A stretch of DNA of 64,000 nt. It comes from Tistrella mobilis (GTDB lineage Bacteria > Pseudomonadota > Alphaproteobacteria > Tistrellales > Tistrellaceae). Made by a program: the position numbers and the translations under genes. Where the stretch lies: NCBI RefSeq assembly GCF_039634785.1, contig NZ_JBBIAB010000007.1, positions 124,001 through 188,000 on the forward strand, read 5' to 3'. The number at the start of each line of letters is the position of its first letter. Position 1 is the stretch's first letter. The notes beneath the pieces were generated by a model. It did no database searches. It worked only from the letters and a program-made list of their open reading frames with translations, and was not told the DNA's origin. Positions 19,338-29,466 of the stretch are shown in pieces.

Positions 19338-20357
19338 ATGAACACCCCCTCCGCGACGCCGAGAGCCCCCGAACCGGATGGGCGCGTGCTGGTCTTCGGC
19401 TCGGTCAATCAGGATCTGGTGCTCGCCTGCCGGCATCTGCCGACGGCGGGAGAGACGGTCGCCGCCCGCGACCCGCTGCATCTGCCGGGCGGCAAGGGCG
19501 GCAACCAGGCCTTCGCCGCCGCCCGTGCCGGTGCCCGCGTCTCTCTGATTGCCGCGGTCGGCGACGATGCAGCGGCAGATATCGCCCTGGGCGGCCTTGC
19601 CGCCGCCGGTTGCGACATGTCCAGCGTGATCCGCACGCATCGCCCCACCGGCCTCGCAATCGTCGCCGTCGGGCCGCGCCGGGCGGGGGATGATCGCACC
19701 GACAACCAGATCATCGTATCCCCCGGTGCCAATGACGATCTGAACGATACGGCGGTGGCCGATGCGCTGCTCACAAACGCCGTGCTGGTCACCCAGAACG
19801 AAACGCCCGCGGCCGGCATCGGCCGTCTGCACGCCCGGGCAGCGGCATCGGGGGCCGTGGTCGTCCACAATGCCGCCCCGGCCCGTGGGGCAGATGAACT
19901 GCCGCTGGCACCGATAACCCATCTGGTGGTCAACGAAACCGAATGGGCGGCCTTCGCCGGTGCGACGCTCGATCCCGACGCGCCCGATACGACCCTGGCC
20001 GCCGCCATCCGGTCCGGCCGCAGCGCCGCCGGGCTGCGGCCGGATCAGCTGGTGGTGATGACGCTGGGGGCTGCCGGTGCGCTGGTCGCAGACGCCGCCG
20101 GCCTGATCCGCCAGCCATCGGCCCCGGTTCCCGTTGTGGACAGCACCGGGGCCGGCGATGCCTTCGTCGGCGCCTATGCCGCCGCCCTGGCCCGTGGCGC
20201 GGAGGCAGCCCGGGCCCTGGCCGAAGGGGTGGCAGCCGGCGGGCTCGCCTGTGCCGCCCTGGGCGCGCGCGCCGCCACCCCCGATGCCGCAGCGATCCGC
20301 AGGGCGGCGGCGGCCCTGCCGGCCGCACGCCGCATCCCCCTCGCCCCGATCAGCTGA
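19338..20357 (+). CDS. rbsK: Ribokinase (PfkB family)
   Basis: The 339-residue PfkB sugar kinase shows both family signatures: GGKGGNQAFAAARAG near residues 50-64 (substrate side) and DSTGAGDAFVGA with catalytic Asp274. VFGSVNQDLVLACRHLPTAGET at the N-terminus is typical of ribokinases, which phosphorylate D-ribose at O5. No ribose transporter is nearby, so ribose specificity comes from family resemblance only; deoxyribose or nucleoside kinases are related. Its stop abuts the convergent chemoreceptor gene. Confidence 0.82.
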   Translation: MNTPSATPRAPEPDGRVLVFGSVNQDLVLACRHLPTAGETVAARDPLHLPGGKGGNQAFAAARAGARVSLIAAVGDDAAADIALGGLAAAGCDMSSVIRTHRPTGLAIVAVGPRRAGDDRTDNQIIVSPGANDDLNDTAVADALLTNAVLVTQNETPAAGIGRLHARAAASGAVVVHNAAPARGADELPLAPITHLVVNETEWAAFAGATLDPDAPDTTLAAAIRSGRSAAGLRPDQLVVMTLGAAGALVADAAGLIRQPSAPVPVVDSTGAGDAFVGAYAAALARGAEAARALAEGVAAGGLACAALGARAATPDAAAIRRAAAALPAARRIPLAPIS

Positions 20358-21782
20358 TCATTCCGCCCGATAGGCCAGGCGGATCGCCCCCCAATGGCGG
20401 CCACGAACCGTGACCGGCACCGCCAGATCCTTCATCAGCGCGAACTGCCCGCCGCCCATGTCGCGACGATAGGTCTGCAGCAGAAAGCGTTTGGTGCTGC
20501 GTGCGGCGCGCAACCCCGTGCGGTCGTCGAACTTGCGACGATTGCGGGCATTGGCCGCATTCCAGACCGGATCACGGCCCTGGGGCTTCGAGAACTTCGC
20601 GTTGTGGGTGGGCAGGTAGCCGTTGCGGTCCACCGCCGCACAGAACACGATCCCGGGATCGATCGTCAGAACCGGCTCTTGAATCGCGGGCAGAACCCGG
20701 TCGCACAGCTCGGTGAAGCGGGTGGTGTACTGCACCGGATCCGATCCCTGGATCGGCCGATAGCTTTCGTCGAACAGGCCGGACATGTCGATCCGCCCGG
20801 CCGCAAGCGCCGCCTCGAAGGCTTCCGCCGCCTGTGCGGCCGCCCGGGTTGCGGCCGCGATGAACGGCGTGTCGACCGTCTCCGCCCCGGCCCCGGCCGT
20901 CAGCTCGATCAGGTTCTCGGACAGATCGAGCAGTTCCACCAGGCGCGCATCCGCCTCGTCGAGGCGGGTACGCGACTGGGCGACGCCGGTGTTCAGCTCC
21001 CGCATTTCGGCGCTGACCTGGTTGCAGACCGTGGTGTTGGACGCGGCCTGGCCGGCAATGCGTCCGACCTCGCCGCCGATCATGCCCACCGCATCGGCCA
21101 GCCCGTCGATGACGCCGCCGATCCGCCCGGTGCCCTCGCGCACATGCTCCGCCTTACCCAGTGTCCGGCCGCTGGCATCGACCAGGGCCCGCACCTCCAG
21201 GCCCAGCTCGCCCAGGGTCTGGGAGATCTGGGCGGTGGCTTCCTGTGTGGACCGGGCAAGGCTTTTGACCTCTCCGGCCACGACGGCGAAGCCCCGGCCG
21301 GCCTCTCCCGCCCGCGCCGCCTCGATCGTGGCATTGAGCGCAAGCAGGTTGGTCTGTTTGGCGATGCCGTCGATCTGGCTCGAGACCTTGCCCACCCGGT
21401 CCAGCGCCTGGGCAAGCACATCCAGCCGGCGGGCGATATCGGCCACGCTGCCGGTCAGTTCACGGATCTCGTCCAGCGTCTGTGCCGCTTCGGCGCGAGA
21501 GCTCGCGGCCTGTCGGGCCGCCTCCGCCGCCCGCTCGTCGGCGGTCCGGGCCGCCTGATCGATCGCCCGGTTGTCTTCGGCCATGCGGTCGACCAGGCCG
21601 GTCAGCCCGCCCAGACCGTCAGACTGGCCACGCAGGGCGCGGGCAACCTCGTCCACCTTGCCGACGATGTCGGCAATCCGCACCCCCAGCCCTCCGGCCC
21701 GGTCGGCCAGCCGGGCGATCGTATCGCTCATCGACAGGCCGTCACCATGGGCAGAGTGATCCTTCATGGTCATTGCGGTCAT
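20358..21782 (-). CDS. Cytoplasmic methyl-accepting chemotaxis protein with C-terminal sensor
   Basis: The 474-residue receptor has no membrane segment. The signalling hairpin comes first, with the tip motif [20 protein letters not shown] and [16 protein letters not shown]. The sensor-like region is C-terminal: [32 protein letters not shown] and [12 protein letters not shown]. This C-terminal pattern recurs in many alphaproteobacterial chemoreceptors and is PAS/Cache-like. Placing the sensor after the signalling domain suggests sensing of a cytoplasmic or metabolic cue. The start follows GGGGAGGA; two further ATGs lie within six codons. No che cluster is in the window. Confidence 0.87.
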   Translation of the reverse strand: MTAMTMKDHSAHGDGLSMSDTIARLADRAGGLGVRIADIVGKVDEVARALRGQSDGLGGLTGLVDRMAEDNRAIDQAARTADERAAEAARQAASSRAEAAQTLDEIRELTGSVADIARRLDVLAQALDRVGKVSSQIDGIAKQTNLLALNATIEAARAGEAGRGFAVVAGEVKSLARSTQEATAQISQTLGELGLEVRALVDASGRTLGKAEHVREGTGRIGGVIDGLADAVGMIGGEVGRIAGQAASNTTVCNQVSAEMRELNTGVAQSRTRLDEADARLVELLDLSENLIELTAGAGAETVDTPFIAAATRAAAQAAEAFEAALAAGRIDMSGLFDESYRPIQGSDPVQYTTRFTELCDRVLPAIQEPVLTIDPGIVFCAAVDRNGYLPTHNAKFSKPQGRDPVWNAANARNRRKFDDRTGLRAARSTKRFLLQTYRRDMGGGQFALMKDLAVPVTVRGRHWGAIRLAYRAE

Positions 21783-22082
21783 CTATCCTCCCCAGGATTC
21801 GGCGCCCCCATACGGCTTGATGCGCTTTGCACGCATTCTTTCCGCCATGATGTCGCAACTATACCGTTCGTGCCAGTCTGCCACTCCCGATGACGAAGCC
21901 CCAGGGACCAAGGTCGGGGGTGACAGAGGGGCCGGGCCGGGCGCCGGGCTGCGGGGCGGGGCTTGTGAAGGCGGTTGGGCAGGCATAGAACAAGGGGCGC
22001 GCCCCCTGCACCCGAGGGACGCCCGTCTCCCGCGGCCCCTCCCCCCTCTCATCATCCGGGCCGCTGCACGAAGGTTGGGATC

Positions 22083-22763
22083 TTGCCCGAATTCCTCGTC
22101 TCCGCCGACGGCCTCGGCGCGCTTCTGACCGTCATCATGATCGACGTCGTGATGTCGGGCGACAATGCGGTGATCATCGGCATGGCCGCAGCCGGCCTGC
22201 CGGCAACCCTTCGCCGCAAGGCGATCATCTACGGCATCCTGGCGGCCACGGTTCTGCGCATCACCTTCGCCGCCGTGACCGTCGAACTGCTCGAAATCAT
22301 CGGCCTGACGCTGGCCGGCGGCATTCTGCTGCTCTGGGTCGCCTGGAAGATGTGGCAGGAACTGCGCCAGGCCCGCAAGGCCGCAGCCGCCGAGGCGGCG
22401 GCCGCGGCATCCGCACCGGGCACCGCACCTGCCGACGGCGTCGACGAACTGCCTGAAGAAAAGGCGGCGGCGCCCAAGACCATGCGTCAGGCGCTGACCG
22501 CCATCATCATCGCCGACGTGTCGATGTCGCTCGACAACGTGCTGGCGGTGGCCGGCGCCGCGCGTCATCACATGGAGGTGCTGATCATCGGTCTGGTGCT
22601 GTCGATCGCGCTGATGGGCCTGGCGGCGAACTATGTGGCCAAGCTGCTGGAACGCCATCACTGGCTGGCCTATGTCGGCCTGGCCATCATCAGCTATGTG
22701 GCGCTCGACATGATCTGGCGCGGCAGCAACGAGGTCATGCACGCGGCCGGCGCCGGCTTCTGA
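22083..22763 (+). CDS. TerC/YjbE-family integral membrane protein
   Basis: A TTG start (LPEFLVSADGLG) giving 226 residues is chosen because the family begins there; upstream in-frame codons are Pro/Arg-rich non-membrane sequence. About seven hydrophobic segments are visible. The paired signatures IDVVMSGDNAVIIG and IADVSMSLDNVLAVAG carry conserved acidic residues and mark TerC-like proteins. A charged Ala-rich cytoplasmic loop separates the two halves. Members are linked to tellurium resistance or to metal (Mn) export during protein metalation; the substrate here is not deducible. Confidence 0.85.
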   Translation: MPEFLVSADGLGALLTVIMIDVVMSGDNAVIIGMAAAGLPATLRRKAIIYGILAATVLRITFAAVTVELLEIIGLTLAGGILLLWVAWKMWQELRQARKAAAAEAAAAASAPGTAPADGVDELPEEKAAAPKTMRQALTAIIIADVSMSLDNVLAVAGAARHHMEVLIIGLVLSIALMGLAANYVAKLLERHHWLAYVGLAIISYVALDMIWRGSNEVMHAAGAGF

Positions 22764-22792
22764 CCGCCGCCCTCCCTGCCGCCGACGCAAAG

Positions 22793-22826
22793 AAAAGGGC
22801 CGCCCCCAACCGGGAGCGGCCCTTTT
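22793..22826 (+). terminator. Bidirectional intrinsic terminator
   Basis: AAAAGGGCCGC (22793-22803) pairs with GCGGCCCTTTT (22816-22826) around a 12-base loop. It lies between two convergent genes and can serve both. Confidence 0.92.
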
Positions 22827-22866
22827 CATACAGGAAGGCGGCAGGCCATACAGGAAGGCGGCAGGC
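22827..22866. repeat. Perfect 20-bp tandem duplication
   Basis: CATACAGGAAGGCGGCAGGC occurs twice in direct succession, between the bidirectional terminator and the stop codon of the phosphohexomutase gene. It is probably a recent slippage duplication. Confidence 0.95.
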
Positions 22867-22869
22867 GGA

Positions 22870-24279
22870 TCAGACTGCGAGGGCCGCCGGCACCTCGACG
22901 CCGGCCGCCGTCAGCACCCGGGCCAGTTCGCCCTTCAGCGCCGCCAGCCGGGCGTCATCGGCCGCCTCTGCACGGGCCACCAGCACCGCCTGGGTATTGG
23001 AGGCGCGCAGCAGCCACCAGCCGCCATCGACCTTCACCCGCACGCCGTCGGTCCGGTCGACCTGGGCGCCCTCGGCCGCCAGCGTCGCTGCAATATCGGC
23101 GACCACCTGGAACTTGCGGTCGTCGGCGCAGGGGATGCGGATCTCGGGCGTGTTGACCATGTCGGGCAGGCCGTCGCGGATGGCGGTGATGCTCTCACCC
23201 GTGGTCGCCAGCTGGTCCAGCAGGCGGACGGCGGCATAGAGCGCGTCGTCATAGCCGTAATAGCCGTCGGCGAAGAAGACATGACCGCTCATCTCGCCGG
23301 CGAGCGGGCTTGCCGTCTCCTTCATCTTGGTCTTGATCAGCGAATGGCCGGTCTTCCACATCACCGGCGTGCCGCCCAGGCGGGCGATCTCGTCGAACAG
23401 CGCCTGGCTTGCCTTCACGTCGGCGATGATGGTGGCGCCGGGGATGCGGTCGATGATCGGGCGGGCCAGAATCATCAGCAGCTGATCACCCCAGAGGATC
23501 CGCCCCTTGCCGTCGACCACACCGATGCGGTCGCCGTCGCCGTCGAAGGCGATGCCCAGATCCGCACCTTCCTCGGCCACCTTGGCGATCAGGTCGACCA
23601 GGGTGTGCGGCTCGGTCGGGTCGGGGTGATGGTTGGGGAAGGTGCCGTCGATATCGGCATAGAGCAGCACATGGCGGCCGGGAAGGTTGCGCGCCACCAT
23701 GGTCAGCGCCTCACCCGCCGCACCATTGCCGGCATCCCAGACCACCACGGGTTCGCGGGCGACCGTCTTGAACAGCCCCTCGGTCAGCCGGGCGACATAG
23801 GCCGACAGCACGTCGGGCGCGTCGTTGTCGGCCCCCGTCGCCGGTGCCGGCAGAAGCTCGCCTTCGGCGGCGATGCGGCCCATCTCGCGGATGTCCTCGC
23901 CGAAGAAGGGTTTGCCGAGCATGACCATCTTGAAGCCGTTCTGGTCCGGCGGGTTGTGCGAGCCGGTGACCATGATGCCGCCATCCACGCCGCGGGTCTG
24001 GGCGGCGTAATAGAGCATCGGGGTGGGACCAAGGCCCACGCGGATCACATCGACGCCGCCTTCGGTCAGCCCGCGCACCAGCGCCGCTTCCAGATCGGGC
24101 GAGCTCACCCGGCCATCGCGACCGACGGCGGCGGACGCGCCGCCGCGGGCCTTCAGCATATAGGCGAAGACCCGCCCGATGGCATAGGCGTCCTCGGTCC
24201 CCAGGGTCTCGCCGATGATGCCGCGGATGTCGTATTCGCGCAGCACGGTCGGATGGAAGCGGTGGACGAGCTTGGTCAC
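22870..24279 (-). CDS. Phosphomannomutase/phosphoglucomutase
   Basis: A GTG start ([20 protein letters not shown]) with GAGAGG six bases upstream gives 469 residues; the longer open frame has non-family sequence. The alpha-D-phosphohexomutase signatures are present: [13 protein letters not shown] with phospho-serine Ser107, the metal loop DGDGDRIG, the sugar-binding GEMSGH and a C-terminal phosphate loop (RASNTQ). It interconverts hexose-6- and hexose-1-phosphates. With galU and ugd upstream on the same strand, the glucose branch to UDP-glucuronate is the likely role, but AlgC-type enzymes handle mannose too. Confidence 0.92.
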   Translation of the reverse strand: MTKLVHRFHPTVLREYDIRGIIGETLGTEDAYAIGRVFAYMLKARGGASAAVGRDGRVSSPDLEAALVRGLTEGGVDVIRVGLGPTPMLYYAAQTRGVDGGIMVTGSHNPPDQNGFKMVMLGKPFFGEDIREMGRIAAEGELLPAPATGADNDAPDVLSAYVARLTEGLFKTVAREPVVVWDAGNGAAGEALTMVARNLPGRHVLLYADIDGTFPNHHPDPTEPHTLVDLIAKVAEEGADLGIAFDGDGDRIGVVDGKGRILWGDQLLMILARPIIDRIPGATIIADVKASQALFDEIARLGGTPVMWKTGHSLIKTKMKETASPLAGEMSGHVFFADGYYGYDDALYAAVRLLDQLATTGESITAIRDGLPDMVNTPEIRIPCADDRKFQVVADIAATLAAEGAQVDRTDGVRVKVDGGWWLLRASNTQAVLVARAEAADDARLAALKGELARVLTAAGVEVPAALAV

Positions 24280-24344
24280 GAACGGCCTCTCAGGGTCGGT
24301 TTTGAAGAACGGCTCGGGGGTAGAGAATGGCAGCGGCCACCGGT

Positions 24345-25664
24345 TCAGCCAAGTCCTGCGGCCGGGCGGCCGATCGAGCTGTAGGCGAAGCCGCGGGCGG
24401 CCATCTCTTCCGGCTTGTAGACATTGCGCAGATCGACCATGACCGGGGTCTTCATCGCCGCCTTCACCCGATCGAGGTCGAGCGCCCGGAACTGGTTCCA
24501 CTCGGTGACGAGCACCGCGACATCGGCGCCGGTGACGGCATCATAGGCATCCTCGGCCCAGACCACACGGTCCAGCAGGCGGCGCGCCTCGGCCATGCCT
24601 TCGGGATCATAGGCCCGGACGGTGGCGCCGGCGCGGATCAGCGCCGGCACGATGTCCAGGCTCGGTGCCTCGCGCATGTCGTCGGTGTTGGGCTTGAAGG
24701 TCAGGCCCAGCACGCCCACGGTCTTGCCGGCAAGGCTGCCGCCGGCGGCAGCGATCACCCGGTCGGCCATGCGGCGCTTGCGGGCCTCGTTCGACGCCAC
24801 GACCTGCTCCACCAGCGAGAGAGGCGCGTTGTATTCCTGGGCCGACGAGACCAGGGCGCGGGTGTCCTTGGGGAAGCAGGATCCGCCGAAGCCCGGGCCG
24901 GCATGCAGGAATTTGCGACCGATGCGGCCGTCCAGGCCGATGCCGCGGGCGATGTCCTGCACATTCGCGCCCACCTTCTCGCACAGATCCGCCACTTCGT
25001 TGATGAAGGTGATCTTGGTGGCGAGGAAGGCGTTGGCGGCATATTTGATCAGCTCGGCGCTCTCGATCGTCGTGTGGACGATCGGCGTCTCCATCAGGAA
25101 GAGCGGCCGGTAGAGTTCGGTCATCAACTCGCGCGCCCGCGCGGTTTCGGTGCCGACCACCACGCGATCGGGGCGCATGAAGTCTTCGATCGCCGAGCCT
25201 TCCCGCAGGAATTCGGGGTTCGAGGCGACGTCGAAGGGAAGATCCGGGCGGGTTTCGGCCAGAAGCGCCTTCACCTTGGCACCGGTGCCGACCGGCACGG
25301 TGGACTTGGTGACCACCAGCCGGTAGCCGTCGGCGGCCATCGCCACCTGGCGCACGGCCTCGAAGACATAGCTGAGGTCGGCATGGCCGTCGCCGCGGCG
25401 GCTGGGCGTGCCGACCGCGATGAACACCACCTCGGCATCGCGCACGGCCTGGGCCAGATCGGTGGTGAAACCCAGATGGCCCGAGCGCACATTGCGGGCG
25501 ACCAGATCGTCGAGGCCGGGCTCGTAAATCGGGATCTCGCCGCCGAGCAGCCGCTCGATCTTCGACCGGTCATTGTCGACACAGACGACCGAATGGCCGA
25601 ATTCGGAGAAGCAGGTGCCCGACACAAGGCCGACATAGCCCGTGCCGATCATCGCGACGCGCAT
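24345..25664 (-). CDS. ugd: UDP-glucose 6-dehydrogenase
   Basis: The ATG at [16 protein letters not shown] gives 439 residues; a TTG three codons earlier sits too close to the AAAGGA site. The Rossmann motif GTGYVG opens the protein. The catalytic cysteine is Cys263 in [11 protein letters not shown], and [17 protein letters not shown] marks the C-terminal UDP-binding domain. It oxidises UDP-glucose to UDP-glucuronate with two NAD+. galU lies upstream and the phosphohexomutase 65 bases downstream, so three consecutive steps are encoded together, supporting exopolysaccharide or lipid glycosylation. Confidence 0.95.
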   Translation of the reverse strand: MRVAMIGTGYVGLVSGTCFSEFGHSVVCVDNDRSKIERLLGGEIPIYEPGLDDLVARNVRSGHLGFTTDLAQAVRDAEVVFIAVGTPSRRGDGHADLSYVFEAVRQVAMAADGYRLVVTKSTVPVGTGAKVKALLAETRPDLPFDVASNPEFLREGSAIEDFMRPDRVVVGTETARARELMTELYRPLFLMETPIVHTTIESAELIKYAANAFLATKITFINEVADLCEKVGANVQDIARGIGLDGRIGRKFLHAGPGFGGSCFPKDTRALVSSAQEYNAPLSLVEQVVASNEARKRRMADRVIAAAGGSLAGKTVGVLGLTFKPNTDDMREAPSLDIVPALIRAGATVRAYDPEGMAEARRLLDRVVWAEDAYDAVTGADVAVLVTEWNQFRALDLDRVKAAMKTPVMVDLRNVYKPEEMAARGFAYSSIGRPAAGLG

Positions 25665-25696
25665 GGAAGCCAATTCCTTTGCCAGTGAGCGCGAAC

Positions 25697-25754
25697 GGCG
25701 CGCAAAGCCCCCGATCCTGCCCCTTGAAGGACAGGATCGCGGGCACTGCGCGCC
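25697..25754 (-). promoter_or_regulatory. Long imperfect hairpin between galU and ugd
   Basis: GGCGCGCA (25697-25704) pairs with TGCGCGCC (25747-25754). The inner arms GATCCTG (25713-25719) and CAGGATC (25732-25738) pair as well, and most bases between them can pair. The result is a stem of about 23 positions with roughly 20 paired and a 12-base loop. It starts 11 bases past the galU stop. No T run follows, so an mRNA-stabilising or attenuating role is more likely than simple termination. Confidence 0.6.
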
Positions 25755-25765
25755 GAACTATAGCC

Positions 25766-26665
25766 TTACTGGGCGGCGTCGCGGTAGGTCGAAAGGCGCT
25801 CGGCCAGGAAGTCCTTCACCTGGTCGCGCAGATCGACGCGGGCCAGCGAGAAGGCGATATTCGCCTGGATGAAGCCGGCCTTGTCGCCGCAATCGAAGCG
25901 CTCGCCATCGAAGCGCACCGCATGGAAGGGGTGGCTTTCGACCATGGCGCGGATCGCGTCGGTCAGCTGGATCTCGCCGCCCGAACCGCGCTCGTGGCGG
26001 CCCAGATGATCGAAGATTTCGGGCTGCAGGATGTAGCGGCCGATCACTGCGGTGCGCGAGGGCGCCTCGTCGGATTTCGGCTTCTCGACCATGCCGCGGG
26101 CGGTGACCAGACGGCCGTCGTCCTCAGCGATGTCGATGATGCCGTAGCGCGAGGTGTGCTCAGGGGCGACATCCATAGCGGCCACGACATTGCCACCCTT
26201 CTGCTCGTAGACCTCGACCATCTGGCTGAGGCACGGGCGGTCGGCAAGGACCAGGTCGTCGGCCAGCAGCACGGCGAAGGGCTCGTTACCGACCAGATGC
26301 CGGGCACACCACACGGCATGGCCCAGGCCCATCGGCTCCTGCTGACGGGTGTAGGACACGTTGCCGGCCTTCGGCAGCCAGCGGCGCAGCTGGGTCAGCT
26401 GGTCGTGCTTGCCGCGCTCCTGCAGCGTCCATTCCAGTTCGAACGACTGGTCGAAATGGTCTTCGATGGCGGTCTTGTTCCGGCCGGTAACGAAGATCAG
26501 CTCTTCGATGCCGGCGGCACGCGCCTCTTCCACGGCGTACTGGATCAGCGGCTTGTCGACGACCGGCAGCATTTCCTTGGGCATGGCCTTGGTGGCGGGA
26601 AGGAAACGCGTGCCCAGGCCACCGACGGGGAAGACGGCTTTGCGAACGGGCTTGGTGTTGCTCAT
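25766..26665 (-). CDS. galU: UTP-glucose-1-phosphate uridylyltransferase
   Basis: The 299-residue protein shows the GalU nucleotidyltransferase signature VFPVGGLGTRFLPATKAMPKEM, the acceptor-side VVDKPLIQYAVEEA, and FAVLLADDLV, whose acidic pair binds metal. It makes UDP-glucose from glucose-1-phosphate and UTP. It is the first gene of the minus-strand run galU-ugd-phosphohexomutase, although a large hairpin separates it from ugd. Confidence 0.95.
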   Translation of the reverse strand: MSNTKPVRKAVFPVGGLGTRFLPATKAMPKEMLPVVDKPLIQYAVEEARAAGIEELIFVTGRNKTAIEDHFDQSFELEWTLQERGKHDQLTQLRRWLPKAGNVSYTRQQEPMGLGHAVWCARHLVGNEPFAVLLADDLVLADRPCLSQMVEVYEQKGGNVVAAMDVAPEHTSRYGIIDIAEDDGRLVTARGMVEKPKSDEAPSRTAVIGRYILQPEIFDHLGRHERGSGGEIQLTDAIRAMVESHPFHAVRFDGERFDCGDKAGFIQANIAFSLARVDLRDQVKDFLAERLSTYRDAAQ

Positions 26666-27014
26666 GGACCTAATCGCTGGATCGAATTCTTGAGGCGTTC
26701 TTCGGAACGATCGTCCGACCGGTCACGTGTCATTCGATATCGCGGCCCATGCTGCCCACATGGTCCGCAGCGGATGCACGGCACTTCCTCGCCTCGGGCA
26801 GGCGTGCCGTCGATCCGCCGATCGACCCTACATATATTGCATCGCAACAGAACACGATGCGACGCCTATTTTGACCTGCCCCCAATTTGTCACCAGAGGC
26901 GGTCTCATGGCATCGATGGTCACATGTCTGACCGACGAACGGCACAACTTATAGCCTTGAACGGCCGCAGACGCAAATCGGACCCCTTTGACCGAAGGGG
27001 CGACCGCATTCGGA
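26666..27014 (-). other. Intergenic region upstream of galU, no gene seen
   Basis: This 349-base stretch separates the J-domain gene end from the galU start. It is noticeably AT-richer around 26825-26900 and should carry the galU promoter and the 3' end of the J-domain transcript. Short open frames occur on both strands but none has a ribosome site plus protein-like sequence. Confidence 0.55.
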
Positions 27015-27791
27015 TCACGCGCGCGAACGGGCGCCCAGAAGGCGATCGCGGGCGGCATTTACCCGCGCCGCAAGAGCTGCACTGCCCCCATGATCCGGGT
27101 GCACCCGGGCCATCATCCGCCGCCACGCGGCGGTGATCTCGGCGGCCCCGGCACCGGCTTCCACCCCCAGGATGGCGCGCGCCTCGGCCTCGGACATCTC
27201 GTCCGCACCGGCGGGATCTGTTCCGGCACCGCCGCTGCCCGCAGACGGGTCGGACCAGCCCGGCCCATAGGTCCGCTCCCCCCAGTTTTCCAGCAGGCGG
27301 GCGCCGTCCGGATCCTCCACCCGCAACCGCCGCAGCAGCGCGATCAGCGTCTCGACGCTCAGCTCCTCAAGGCCCTGCCCGCGCTCCGGCCCGTCCAGGA
27401 CCACGCCCGACATGGCGCCGGTATCTGTGTCCAGCGTCATGCGCAGGCTGCGGGTCTCGATCGTGCGCGGGCGGCTGCGGGCCGTGCCGGCCGTCCCGAG
27501 CCCCGCCCCACCCTGGGGCCGGGCCCGGCGAAACAGGTGCCAGACCGGCACAAGCCCAAGGGCGGTGCGCGCCAGCCGCATCACCACCGGCAGGGCCGCC
27601 GCCGCCACGGCGGCAACGGCCGGCCATTTGCCGGTCACCGCAAGCAGAATGGCAGCCACCGCCGCCAGCACCACCAGCCCCCACAGGCCGATGCGTTTCA
27701 GCACCGCCCGATCCACCCGCCCCAGGCGTCCGCCCAGGGTCAGCACGGCAATCAGGCTGACGAAACCGGCAAGCAGGGCCCAGATCACCAC
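27015..27791 (-). CDS. Membrane-anchored J-domain protein
   Basis: The 258-residue protein has two or three N-terminal hydrophobic segments (ALLAGFVSLIAVLTLGG, LWGLVVLAAVAAILLAV). A cytoplasmic middle follows (TLDTDTGAMSGVVLDG), then a C-terminal J-domain with the HPD triad at 231-233 inside RVHPDHGG, preceded by EARAILGVEAGAGAAEITAAWRRM. It resembles TIM14/DjlC-like membrane J-proteins that recruit DnaK to the inner membrane. It lies 16 bases after the VWA gene in the same operon. Confidence 0.82.
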   Translation of the reverse strand: MVIWALLAGFVSLIAVLTLGGRLGRVDRAVLKRIGLWGLVVLAAVAAILLAVTGKWPAVAAVAAAALPVVMRLARTALGLVPVWHLFRRARPQGGAGLGTAGTARSRPRTIETRSLRMTLDTDTGAMSGVVLDGPERGQGLEELSVETLIALLRRLRVEDPDGARLLENWGERTYGPGWSDPSAGSGGAGTDPAGADEMSEAEARAILGVEAGAGAAEITAAWRRMMARVHPDHGGSAALAARVNAARDRLLGARSRA

Positions 27792-27807
27792 CTCACCCCC
27801 ATAACGC

Positions 27808-28536
27808 TCACCTCTCGCCCATGCGCCCGATCAGCAGGCTGAGCGCCTTGGGATCGGCCCGGCCCGGCCGCTCCAGGGCCGCCGGCCCCCGGGTTGCGAC
27901 CGCAGCGACGGCACCCAGCAGGGCCCGCAGCCGGTCGGGGGCGGCGGGATCGAAGGGCAGCAGGGCCCCGCCGGTGATCCGGGCGATCCGCCCGAAGGCG
28001 GCGGCAACCTCGGGATGGGCCCCTTCCTGAAACATGAAGGCCCGCACCCCCAGCATGGCCAGATCCGCCGCCCCCGCCTCCAGCGGCGCCACCGGTTCCT
28101 CCAGCGCATCGCCGACGAAGATCAGCCCGTGGACCGGGGCGGCCCGCGCCTCGGCCACGGCATGGGACAGGACGCGGGCCAGCTGGGTTCGCCCGGCCCG
28201 GCAGTCGATCCGCGACATCACGCGCGCCAGGGCCAGGGCATCGCCGGCCCAGCGGCTGGCACGGCATTCATCGAACCCGCGGTAATAGACCAGCTGGACC
28301 GCAAGCCCGCCATCGCCGGCCACGCGGAACATCTCCCCCTGCAGCCCCTGGGCAAGATCCCAGCCGGGCTGCCGGCTCTGGGTCGCATCCATCGCCAGGA
28401 TCAGGCGTGCGGCGGCGCCGCCGTGGGTGGGCGGTCGGGCCGGCACGCTTCGGCGCGCCTCGGCCAGAAAGCCCTCGACCTCGGCAGAGCTGGCCGGCGG
28501 GCGCGCGGGTCGGCCGGGGCGAAGGTCACGGGTCAT
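27808..28536 (-). CDS. VWA-like domain protein
   Basis: The ATG at MTRDLRPGRP follows a GGGAGA site and gives 242 residues. After a Pro/Arg-rich N-terminus, LILAMDATQSRQPGWDLAQG looks like a von Willebrand A strand and metal-site loop with DxTxS in place of the usual DxSxS. VQLVYYRGFDECRASRW and the later GLIFVGDALEEP fit further VWA strands. No signal peptide is seen, so it is probably cytoplasmic. Function unknown. It sits between mipZ and the J-domain gene. Confidence 0.72.
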   Translation of the reverse strand: MTRDLRPGRPARPPASSAEVEGFLAEARRSVPARPPTHGGAAARLILAMDATQSRQPGWDLAQGLQGEMFRVAGDGGLAVQLVYYRGFDECRASRWAGDALALARVMSRIDCRAGRTQLARVLSHAVAEARAAPVHGLIFVGDALEEPVAPLEAGAADLAMLGVRAFMFQEGAHPEVAAAFGRIARITGGALLPFDPAAPDRLRALLGAVAAVATRGPAALERPGRADPKALSLLIGRMGER

Positions 28537-28629
28537 GCCGGTCTCCCACAGGTCTGACGGCGCATGAAGCGGATGTTCACACACTCGTTTCCTACATGGG
28601 GGCTTGCGGCGTCGTGGAAAGGGGGCCGA

Positions 28630-29466
28630 TCAGAGGATCAGATCGCGGCCGTCCAGCATCGGCAGGCGCAGGGCCTCGATCAGGCCGCGCACCTCGTGCC
28701 GGGCGGCAATATGCGACATCGACAGCGAGATGTTCGCATCCACGTCGCGCAGGTCGAGCATGGTGAGCCCGCGCAGGAACAGCTCGCGATAGATCACCCG
28801 GTCGCCGAACCCCGGCGCGACGCGGAAGCCCACCCGCCGCGACAGCTGCTCCACCACCCGGCTCATATCGCGCTTGTTGCGGCTTTCGGTCGACGACAGG
28901 CGGTTGCGCATCACCACCCAGTCGATGGTGCCGCGATCACGGATCGCCCGGGTCTTCTTCTCGTTCCAGACCATCTCGGCATAGACGCTGGGGCCCAGCA
29001 CCTTCAGCGTCTCGGGATCGACGCGGGCCAGCACGTCCAGATCGATGAAGCTGTCGTTGATCGGGGTGATCAGCGTGTCGGCGAAGGAATGGGCCAGGCG
29101 GGCGAGAAAATGGTCACTGCCGGGGCTGTCGATGATGACGACGTCGTTGTCGCGGGCAAGCCGTGCAAGCGCGCCCACGAAGGCCTCGCGCTCATCCGCC
29201 TCCATCTCCGCCCGGCTCGGCTTGTCGGAGCGCGGGATGACCGCGCTTTCCGGCACCGGCATCCAGGCCTGCTGTTCGCGGGCAAAGGCGGCACGGTTCT
29301 CGATATAGCGGCTGATGGTGCGCTGACGGCTGTCGATATCGATCACGCCGACCTTCTGGCCAAGCTTCATCAGCCCCACCGCCAGATGCATCGCCGTGGT
29401 CGACTTGCCCGAGCCACCCTTCTCGTTGCCCAGCACGATGATATGCGCAGGGATCTGACCGCCCAT
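28630..29466 (-). CDS. mipZ: MipZ, division-plane positioning ATPase
   Basis: The 278-residue ParA-family ATPase carries the deviant Walker A GNEKGGSGKST near residues 13-23, VGVIDIDSRQRTISRY, and VVIIDSPGSDHF. The sequence WNEKKTRA...IDWVVMRNRLS matches the MipZ subgroup. In alphaproteobacteria MipZ forms polar gradients through ParB and blocks FtsZ assembly away from midcell. VWA and J-domain genes follow on the same strand. Confidence 0.93.
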   Translation of the reverse strand: MGGQIPAHIIVLGNEKGGSGKSTTAMHLAVGLMKLGQKVGVIDIDSRQRTISRYIENRAAFAREQQAWMPVPESAVIPRSDKPSRAEMEADEREAFVGALARLARDNDVVIIDSPGSDHFLARLAHSFADTLITPINDSFIDLDVLARVDPETLKVLGPSVYAEMVWNEKKTRAIRDRGTIDWVVMRNRLSSTESRNKRDMSRVVEQLSRRVGFRVAPGFGDRVIYRELFLRGLTMLDLRDVDANISLSMSHIAARHEVRGLIEALRLPMLDGRDLIL

